Shown here: positions 55,106 to 64,000 of the stretch, in pieces | How positions within the stretch are numbered: position 1 is the first letter of the stretch | Layout of the letters: each line of letters starts with the position of its first letter | Assembly (NCBI RefSeq): GCF_001613265.1 | Contig: NZ_BDCA01000011.1 | Span: forward strand, 62,001 to 126,000 | Length of the DNA: 64,000 nt | Reading direction: 5' to 3' | Source: Nocardia vermiculata NBRC 100427 | Lineage (GTDB): Bacteria > Actinomycetota > Actinomycetes > Mycobacteriales > Mycobacteriaceae | Program-made: the position numbers and the translations under genes | Notes under the pieces: generated by a model | What the model was told of the DNA's origin: nothing | The model's input: the letters and a program-made list of their open reading frames with translations, nothing else | Databases searched by the model: none

Positions 55106-55716
55106 CCCACCTGCCCCGCAGCTTCTTCCTGTACTCGGGTCAGGCCGGCGAGACCCATCAGCTCCTCGTGTAGTTCGAACCAGATGGTGTGGTAACTGTC
55201 GACGAGTGGCCGGGCCAACCAGGCCGTATCGCCGGAGCGAACCCTCGCCAGTGCCGCGGCGAACCGGTGCGGGTACTGAGCAAAGCGTGGTACCAGCTCG
55301 ATGATTTCGGCGAGCAGCGGCGCGAAACCTTCATGCAGTTCGCCCAGCCGGGCCACGATCCGCTCGTCGTATTCGGCATCGGTATGGTCGTTCGGACGGG
55401 TGCCACCAATGAGTTGCCAATCGGTGATCAGTTGTTTGATATCGGCGTTCACTGCACGGAAGCGCAGATACCGGGGACCGAGCAGAGCTTGATCGACGCC
55501 GACCCGCTCGGTCACCAGCAATGTCTCCAGTCGCGCGCGGCCCTCGGCCGTGATCGCGATGCGGGGACCCATACGCCGGAGCATTCCCGCGGCCAGTAGC
55601 GGTTCCACCACCGCGAGGAGATCGGCCTCGGCGAGCCCAGCTGCCGTGGTGAGATCGGCCTCGGTGGGTCGTACTTTGAATCGTGTGGCCTGCAGGATCT
55701 GCAGTTCATATGACAT
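55102..55716 (-). CDS. Winged-helix protein of the dikinase operon
   Basis: A protein of 204 residues. Residues 1-70 form a winged-helix domain of MarR/PadR-like character (ATRFKVRPTEADLTTAAGL, then ITAEGRARLETLL). The C-terminal 130 residues are helical (HEGFAPLLAEIIELVPRF, ARVRSGDTAWLARPLVDSYH) and not a known domain to me. It is coupled to the dikinase gene by a GTGA overlap. It may regulate the operon, or act as an accessory subunit recognising substrate; similar short HTH-like proteins sit beside PPDK-like genes in other actinobacteria. Confidence 0.78.
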   Translation of the reverse strand: MSYELQILQATRFKVRPTEADLTTAAGLAEADLLAVVEPLLAAGMLRRMGPRIAITAEGRARLETLLVTERVGVDQALLGPRYLRFRAVNADIKQLITDWQLIGGTRPNDHTDAEYDERIVARLGELHEGFAPLLAEIIELVPRFAQYPHRFAAALARVRSGDTAWLARPLVDSYHTIWFELHEELMGLAGLTRVQEEAAGQVG

Positions 55717-55742
55717 GGTGTATCCCCTTCTGTCGTCGCCGG

Positions 55743-56639
55743 CTACGCGACCCGATGCAGGATCGCCTGCTCGAAAATGCCCGCACCGCTGCGACCGTCG
55801 ATATCGAAGGACAGGAAGTCGTCGTAGACCCCCAACGCCGGCCCGTCGGTCTCGGCCGGCCCCGCCGGTACCCGGAATCCGCCGTGCCGGGCGTCCAGTG
55901 CTATCCGGCGGCTGGTCTTATCAGCGAGTTCGAGTCGAGCCCAGCGGAATTGTGCGGCACCGTCGCGGGCGAAAGTGATTCCGGTAATCGCTGTCGTACC
56001 GGCGCTGTCGACGACGAACCCATCTGCTGTCAGTGTGTCGTCGGCACGTCGGAACTTCATCGCCGAGACGAACGCCGAGTCGCCCACCGCGAACAGTGCG
56101 GCGAATTCGACCCATTGCGATGTCTCGTCACGAAACCCCCATGTGCGGTCGCGCATGCCATGACCGGCGGTGACCACAGTCTGCCCCTCCACGGTTACAC
56201 TGCCGGTGACGGTGCAGGCCTGCTGGAAATGCTGCAGCGGCGCGGCCTCCCCGAGCGCCGGGATGGCATTGTTGACGGTGTAGTCGGCGGCGACGAACAG
56301 CGGCGCGTTGACGAGTTCGGCCCGCACGGATGGGTGCTCGATCCGCACCCGGCCGTCCAGCCCGAAACGAATACTGTCGCTACTGAAGGTGCCCGCATCC
56401 AGAGTTTCGACCACTTCGGTGGTCCGGCCCGCCACCGAGACGCTGAACCGGGCCCGGCGGGTGTCGGGCGCGTTCGGCGAGGTCGAGACATGAACCGTGC
56501 CGAATACCTGTGCGGCGCAGTCCCAGAACGAGAGGTAGGCGTTGTCCTTCCACACCGGGTCACCGGCACCGGCGGCATCGGCGTGGATGGGTTCGGACAG
56601 CTTGCCCCAGTGCTGCTCGGTCGGGGTGACGGTGGTCAT
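55743..56639 (-). CDS. AttH/CrtC-like lipocalin-fold protein
   Basis: A protein of 298 residues from ATG 56639, after AAGGAG. It resembles the AttH/hydroxyneurosporene-synthase-like (DUF7064/7065-type) family: an all-beta, tandem lipocalin layout with VWKDNAYLSFWD near the start and GHGMRDRTWGFRDET in the middle, the family signature. Members bind or hydrate hydrophobic molecules. It is the first gene of the operon leading to the split dikinase, 26 bp before the winged-helix gene, which suggests a shared lipid- or terpenoid-like substrate. That link is inference. Confidence 0.8.
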   Translation of the reverse strand: MTTVTPTEQHWGKLSEPIHADAAGAGDPVWKDNAYLSFWDCAAQVFGTVHVSTSPNAPDTRRARFSVSVAGRTTEVVETLDAGTFSSDSIRFGLDGRVRIEHPSVRAELVNAPLFVAADYTVNNAIPALGEAAPLQHFQQACTVTGSVTVEGQTVVTAGHGMRDRTWGFRDETSQWVEFAALFAVGDSAFVSAMKFRRADDTLTADGFVVDSAGTTAITGITFARDGAAQFRWARLELADKTSRRIALDARHGGFRVPAGPAETDGPALGVYDDFLSFDIDGRSGAGIFEQAILHRVA

Positions 56640-57001
56640 CGACGGCTCCTTGCGGTCAGGACGCGCGAGAGATCTGGACACGGAACCGGCACCACCAACG
56701 ATAGAGGCGCCGGGCAACTATTCCCAGCGGGGGCGACACCATCGGATGTCTCGACACTCATATCGGAACCTCCGATTGCCGACCCAGCATGCGAGTGCGC
56801 GGATGTGAGCAGTGAACGGCCGCATGGGAATACGGTCACACCGGCATCAGGGACACTGCGCAGAAGTGAGGCTATACGAAATGACGGTGCTGTCAATTTA
56901 TACAGCGGGCACCGCGACGGCATCGACATCTCGGGCGCGACACCAGGCATGCGCAACGGCCGGCCCCCAACTCGGGGACCGGCCGTTGTGCCGGTGCGAA
57001 A
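56640..57001. other. Intergenic region, 362 bp
   Basis: It holds the promoter side of the dikinase operon at its left end and the secA1 terminator at its right end. Around 56880-56910 it is AT-rich (AATTTATAC), a possible promoter. No gene is supported. Confidence 0.5.
56954..56988 (-). terminator. secA1 terminator
   Basis: Arms CAACGGCCGGCCCC and GGGG-A-CCGGCCGTTG pair over 14 bp with a single-base bulge and a 6-nt loop. It begins 13 bp past the secA1 stop on the minus strand. Confidence 0.85.
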
Positions 57002-59821
<2,820 letters not shown>

Positions 59822-60078
59822 GGGTCTCGTCAGTCCTCTGGTCGATGGTGTCGTCTTACAGTGCTACATCCTCGGCACACCCCGTTGTTCCACGACATAC
59901 CGGAGCCCCACCACATGGTATTGGCGAAATCCCCGGCGCACGGAAACGCGGCATCGTCCATGGTAATGCGGGCTCCATCGTAGGCGCCCGGATGGAGACA
60001 GGTCACACCCCGCGTCGAATATCCCCACACCGGCGCGCGGTGACCAGGCCGCCGCCCGGTGTCGGCCCCCTCGGGAGT

Positions 60079-60681
60079 TCAGCGCATCCGGACCGCGCTC
60101 ACCCGCCAGCGGCCCCGCTGCTCGACCAGCCGTGCCGCGATCGCGAAACGGCGCGGGCCACGCTCGTAACCTGCGAAGACTTCGGCACCGTCGCCCGTCC
60201 AGGAGGTACGGACGCTGACCAGGGTCGCGGTGCCCAGCCGGCGCTCGCGGGCCGCCGTGCGGGCGAGTGTGTCCACCGCGGCCAGCACGGTCGGCTCCGC
60301 CACCGCGCGCAACTGGCCGAGCGGGCGACGGCCGTCGACCACCTCGAGGATCAGGCGCAGCGATCGCTCGGCGAACTGTGCCACCGCGTCCCCGGGCGCT
60401 GCGGGCACGGCCACGCCACCGGGTCGCACCGGGCCGCTGTGCTGGTCGCCGCGGGCCTCTCCGCTGCGGCGCAGTTCGGCGCCGGCCACGGCCCGCACAC
60501 CGGACGATCCGGGCGAACGACCGCTGTGCGGCGATCGGCGCGCTGTCCGCATCCCGGCCCCACGAGTCGGCACACGCCGCCGTGGCGCTGTGATACCTCC
60601 GAGTTCCAGCGGCGGTTCACAGTTCGGCGCATACTTCGATGGATAGCGGAGGTACACCGGGTTTTCGAAAGACTCGAGCAT
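60079..60681 (-). CDS. Rv3235-family conserved protein
   Basis: A protein of 200 residues from the ATG at 60681. The first 100 residues are Arg/Pro/Ser-rich and probably disordered. The C-terminal domain (AQFAERSLRLILEVVDGRRP, VLAAVDTLARTA, RTSWTGDGAEVFAGYERG, RFAIAARLVEQRGRWRVSAV) matches the actinobacterial Rv3235/DUF6459 family. M. tuberculosis has the family member in the same neighbourhood between secA1 and the tgs3 genes. Function unknown; a predicted alpha+beta domain without membrane segments. Confidence 0.8.
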   Translation of the reverse strand: MLESFENPVYLRYPSKYAPNCEPPLELGGITAPRRRVPTRGAGMRTARRSPHSGRSPGSSGVRAVAGAELRRSGEARGDQHSGPVRPGGVAVPAAPGDAVAQFAERSLRLILEVVDGRRPLGQLRAVAEPTVLAAVDTLARTAARERRLGTATLVSVRTSWTGDGAEVFAGYERGPRRFAIAARLVEQRGRWRVSAVRMR

Positions 60682-60850
60682 TCGACACTCCCCTTGTCGG
60701 CCTGCCTCGGGCACTGATCGGATCAGCATGTCACGACCGAGGACCGCACGGAGAGTTTTCGTCGACCGAGACAAGTTCCACAGCCGGTCGCAAAACAGCT
60801 GTGTCCCATCACAATGGAGCGACGGGAACGGATAAGGAGTATCGGACAGC

Positions 60851-62287
60851 GTGATCACGAGACTGACGCCGCGGGATGCGTCGTTCTTCCGGCTCGAGTC
60901 GGAATGCAATCCCATGCTGATCGGCTCGCTCGCGATCGTGCGCGGCACCGACGCCGCTACCGACACCGGTCACGGTCTCGACTACCAGCAGCTGCTGCAG
61001 CTTGTCGACAGCCGACTGCCGATGGTGCCGCGCTACCGGCGCAAGGTCCGCGAGATACCGCTGCAGGTCGGGCGGCCGGTCTGGGTCGAGGACAGTCGTT
61101 TCGACCTGAGCTACCACGTCCGGCGCTCGGCGCTCCCGGCGCCCGGGTCCGACGAACAGCTGCACGAGCTGGTCGGCCGGCTGTCGGCGCGACCACTGGA
61201 TCCGGCGCGGCCGCTGTGGGAGATGTATCTGATCGAAGGGCTGGCGCACGGGCGGTCCGCACTGTTCACCAAGACACACGCGGCACTGGTGGACGGCGAT
61301 GCCGCACTCGAGATCGGGCACGTGATCCTGGACTCCGAGCCCGCACCCCGTGCCCTGGCACCCGACACCTGGGTGGCGCGGCACGAGCCCGGCGATATGG
61401 AACTGCTCGCGATGGCGCTGGCGGAGGTCGCCACCCAGCCCAGCACCGCCCTCGAGGTGATGCGGGAGGCCGGAGCAGGCGCCTCGGCGGTGGTGTCGGC
61501 CGCCGGTGGTGCGCTCGGGACCGCGGTCTCGCGAGCGCGCCGGTCCGGGCGCAGCGCACCGCACAGCATCTTCAACAAGCCGACCTCACGCGGGCGCCGG
61601 TTCGATATCGCGCGCACCGAGCTGGAGAACTATCGGCGGATCCGCCGGCGGTTCGACTGTTCGATCAACGATGCGATTCTGGCGGTCGTCACCGGTGCAC
61701 TGCGCATCTTCCTGCAGTCGCGTGGTCAGATGCTGGTGGAGTCGGCGGTGCTGCGCGCGGTGGTGCCGATGTCGGTGTACCTCGATGACACAGCCGATAC
61801 AGCAGACACCGCACCCGGACAGCTGCGTCCGCCCAGCGAGGTCTCGTCGTTCCTGATCGGGCTGCCAGTGGGTGAACGCAACCCCGTGATGCGGCTGTCG
61901 CACATCTCGCACGCCACCGCCGAACATTCCCGGCACCGGCGCGGGGTACGCGCCCGGACACTGGTGCACATGACCGGCTTCGCCCCTGCCAGCCTGCATG
62001 CGATGAGCGTGCGGGCGGCGAGTACCTTCGCAGAACATACGTTCAATCTGGTGATCACCAACGCCCCGGGACCGCAGCAGCCGATGTACATCGGCGGCGC
62101 GCGGATGCTGGAGATGTACCCGGTGTCGCCGTTGCTGCGTACACAGGCGTCGAGTATCGGAATAACCTCGTACGACGGACAGGTGTTCTACGGTTTTCAC
62201 GCCGACCGCGAAGCGATGGCCGACATCGCCGTACTGGCGGCGGCGGTACACGAATCCATGGAGGAGATGCTCGGTGCCTGCGTCTGA
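60851..62287 (+). CDS. WS/DGAT/MGAT-type O-acyltransferase with altered HHxxxDG motif
   Basis: A protein of 478 residues of the wax ester synthase/diacylglycerol acyltransferase family, which makes triacylglycerol or wax ester storage lipid from acyl-CoA. It has the N-terminal acyltransferase domain (TPRDASFFRLESE, PMVPRYRRKVREIP) and the WSD1 C-terminal domain (FNLVITNAPGPQQPMYIGGA). The active-site motif reads HAALVDG: His143 is kept, but the second, catalytic His is Ala144. It may therefore be inactive or use another mechanism. It matches the M. tuberculosis Rv3233c/Rv3234c (tgs3) position. It overlaps the next gene by 14 bp. Confidence 0.92.
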   Translation: MITRLTPRDASFFRLESECNPMLIGSLAIVRGTDAATDTGHGLDYQQLLQLVDSRLPMVPRYRRKVREIPLQVGRPVWVEDSRFDLSYHVRRSALPAPGSDEQLHELVGRLSARPLDPARPLWEMYLIEGLAHGRSALFTKTHAALVDGDAALEIGHVILDSEPAPRALAPDTWVARHEPGDMELLAMALAEVATQPSTALEVMREAGAGASAVVSAAGGALGTAVSRARRSGRSAPHSIFNKPTSRGRRFDIARTELENYRRIRRRFDCSINDAILAVVTGALRIFLQSRGQMLVESAVLRAVVPMSVYLDDTADTADTAPGQLRPPSEVSSFLIGLPVGERNPVMRLSHISHATAEHSRHRRGVRARTLVHMTGFAPASLHAMSVRAASTFAEHTFNLVITNAPGPQQPMYIGGARMLEMYPVSPLLRTQASSIGITSYDGQVFYGFHADREAMADIAVLAAAVHESMEEMLGACV

Positions 62288-62885
62288 TCAGGGCAAGCTA
62301 CGGGTCTACGTTCCGGCCACCATTTCGATGCTCCGAGAGCTGGTGGCCGAGCGCGAACTACGCGCGATCAACGACACGGCGTTCGCGCTGACCCCGACGC
62401 TGCGGGAGGCCTACGCTTCCGGCGACGACGAGGAATTGGCCGAGGTCGCGATGGGCGAGGCGGCACGGGCGTCGCTGCGGCTGCTGGCCCAGGAACGCGA
62501 GGCCGCACTGCTGCAGGCCGAGGACTCCCCCGTCGACGGTGACGACCCGGACGCCAACTCCGGAACCGGCGACGACACCGGCACCGGGTATTCGGCGCCG
62601 GTCTACCGCCGCGCGGTGATCGCCGCCGACGTCACCGGCACCACGCTGCGCCCGGATCTCGACGATGCCGTGGTGCGGCTGTCGGGTCCGATCACCTACA
62701 AGCGGATCGCCTCGGTCCATGTCGACCTGGCCGAGGCCGAGCCGGAGGTCGCCAAGGCGGTGGATGTGATCGATGCCGCCGACCTGGGAGATCCCGATGC
62801 GGAGTTCGTCCTGGGCGACGCCGAAGACCACCAGCTCGCCTGGTATGCGGCGCAGGAGTTGCCGTTCCTGCTGGACCTGCTCTGA
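62274..62885 (+). CDS. DUF6912 family protein
   Basis: A protein of 203 residues starting at GTG inside the end of the acyltransferase gene (14-bp overlap). It shows the family pattern: LRVYVPATISMLRELV at the start, TPTLREAYASGDDEELAEVA, RPDLDDAVVRLSGPITYKR, IASVHVDLAEAE, and a C-terminal AEDHQLAWYAAQELPFLL. An acidic, disordered Asp/Gly-rich linker lies at residues 82-105. Cytoplasmic, function unknown. Its counterpart in M. tuberculosis is probably Rv3231c, next to Rv3230c as here. Confidence 0.85.
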   Translation: MPASDQGKLRVYVPATISMLRELVAERELRAINDTAFALTPTLREAYASGDDEELAEVAMGEAARASLRLLAQEREAALLQAEDSPVDGDDPDANSGTGDDTGTGYSAPVYRRAVIAADVTGTTLRPDLDDAVVRLSGPITYKRIASVHVDLAEAEPEVAKAVDVIDAADLGDPDAEFVLGDAEDHQLAWYAAQELPFLLDLL

Positions 62886-62955
62886 ACCCCACTATCAACC
62901 TACGATGCCGTAACCTTGGGTCGAAGGGTGCGCCACAGGCGCGTGATCACAGGAA

Positions 62956-64000
62956 ATGAGCATTCGCACGATGGTGTCGAAATCGGTACAAGGCCTGCGG
63001 GCATGGCTCGAGGCCCCGGTAGCCGATGCGAAATTGGCAGGACGCACGGGGATGGACGCACTGCGTGGTGCGGCCGCCCGTATCACCACCCCGCTACTAC
63101 CCGACGATTACCTGCATCTGGTCAATCCGTTGTGGTCGGCACGTGAGCTGCGGGGACGGATCGTCGAAGTCCGCAAGGAGACCGCCGATTCGGTGACTCT
63201 GGTGATCAAGCCCGGCTGGGGTTTCGATTTCACCTTCACCCCGGGCCAGTACATCGGGATCGGGGTGTTGGTCGAGGGCCGCTGGCACTGGCGGTCGTAT
63301 TCGCTGACCTGCCCGCCGGACTGGACCGACGCGTCCGATCGCACCGGCCGGCTGATCTCGATCGCGGTCAAGGCGATGCCGGAGGGCTTCCTGTCCAGCC
63401 ACCTCGTCAACGGCGTACCGAGCGGCACGGTGGTGCGACTGGCCGCGCCACAGGGCGGATTCGTGCTGCCGGAACCGGCGCCGGAGAAAGTGTTGTTCGT
63501 CACCGCGGGCAGCGGTGTCACCCCCGTGATGGCGATGCTGCGCACGCTGGCCCGCCGCAGCGCCGACCGCCCGGGAAGCACGGCGATGAGCGATATCGTG
63601 CACATCCATTCCGCCCGCACCCAGGCCGATGTGATGTTCGGCGCGGAGCTGCGCGCACTGCACGACGAACATCCGGGCTTCACCTCGCACGTGCATCTCA
63701 CCGGTGAGCACGGCAAGTTCGACCTCGCCGAACTCGACTCCCACTACCCCGACTGGCGTGAACGCGAGACCTGGGCCTGTGGTCCGGGCGGTCTGCTCAC
63801 CGATGTCGAGAAGCACTGGGCCGCAGCAGGTATCAGCGACAAACTGCATGTCGAACGGTTCGAGGTGGAGCGCTCCGCCGCCGGCGAGGGCGGCACCGTC
63901 ACCTTCGCACGCACCGACCGCAGCGCCCAGATCGACGGCGCGACGAGCCTGCTCGAGGCCGGCGAGGCCGCGGGTGTGCAGATGCCCTTCGGTTGCCGGA
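62956..64000 (+). CDS. Ferredoxin-type oxidoreductase, Rv3230c-like (3' end outside window)
   Basis: A three-domain FAD/NADPH/2Fe-2S reductase cut by the window edge after 348 codons. Visible: an N-terminal segment with [20 protein letters not shown], the FAD domain ([18 protein letters not shown]), the NAD(P) domain ([22 protein letters not shown]), and the start of the ferredoxin domain (VQMPFGCR) just before its Cys cluster. This matches Rv3230c, the electron donor of the stearoyl-CoA desaturase DesA3. A desaturase gene is expected just beyond the edge. The ATG at 62956 is preferred; the ribosome site AGGAA is unusually close. Confidence 0.9.
   Translation, partial: MSIRTMVSKSVQGLRAWLEAPVADAKLAGRTGMDALRGAAARITTPLLPDDYLHLVNPLWSARELRGRIVEVRKETADSVTLVIKPGWGFDFTFTPGQYIGIGVLVEGRWHWRSYSLTCPPDWTDASDRTGRLISIAVKAMPEGFLSSHLVNGVPSGTVVRLAAPQGGFVLPEPAPEKVLFVTAGSGVTPVMAMLRTLARRSADRPGSTAMSDIVHIHSARTQADVMFGAELRALHDEHPGFTSHVHLTGEHGKFDLAELDSHYPDWRERETWACGPGGLLTDVEKHWAAAGISDKLHVERFEVERSAAGEGGTVTFARTDRSAQIDGATSLLEAGEAAGVQMPFGCR

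Overview
The window is high-GC actinobacterial DNA, most probably from a Nocardia (or a close mycolic-acid relative). Three things point there. The first is conserved gene content and order shared with the Mycobacterium tuberculosis Rv3221-Rv3240 neighbourhood: bL37, rshA, sigH, an SRAP protein, aroA, rsgA, secA1, an Rv3235-type protein, a WS/DGAT acyltransferase, a DUF6912 protein and an Rv3230c-type reductase. The second is EspG/PPE/DUF3558 genes of the ESX type. The third is XRE plus DUF397 regulator pairs. All family assignments were made by reading the translated sequence; no database search was run.

Layout. 1-20.3 kb is one uninterrupted reading frame, open at the left window edge, encoding a giant mosaic protein of more than 6,700 residues. 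It carries LacI-, LuxR- and GntR-like helix-turn-helix pieces, a HExxH metalloprotease-like segment, three Cys/His/Asp papain-fold (Tox-PL-like) segments, a complete adenosine deaminase active site, an APH-like kinase motif and a DUF3626-like C-terminus. 20.4-24.9 kb holds lipid and acyl-CoA genes (thioesterase, SDR, acyl-CoA dehydrogenase) and a LysR regulator. 25-33.4 kb is the conserved core: bL37, rshA-sigH with a sigma-H-type autoregulatory promoter, ybaK, MarR, SRAP, aldehyde dehydrogenase, and aroA-rsgA, where rsgA probably starts at a CTG overlapping the aroA stop.

33.4-56.7 kb is an accessory region inserted between rsgA and secA1, relative to the M. tuberculosis order. It contains an Uma2 protein, a TetR/epimerase pair with two matching operators, a truncated DUF4143 ATPase preceded by a 23-bp-period iteron-like array, and a leaderless ArsR operon. 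It also has an orphan ESX-type EspG/PPE cluster, an XRE-DUF397-DUF397 locus and a run of small genes. Further on come an IR-bounded defective insertion element carrying a barstar gene, an F420-type oxidoreductase, a CYP157-like P450 with TetR, and a translationally coupled four-gene operon encoding a split PPDK/rifampin-phosphotransferase-like dikinase.

57-64 kb returns to conserved core: secA1, the Rv3235-type gene, an acyltransferase with a substituted HHxxxDG motif, the DUF6912 gene and an oxidoreductase running off the right edge. The Rv3230c-Rv3235 block is inverted relative to M. tuberculosis. No tRNA, rRNA or CRISPR was recognised.

The strongest candidates for undescribed biology are the giant mosaic protein, the split two-histidine phosphotransferase operon, the barstar-carrying defective IS, and the iteron-like array.
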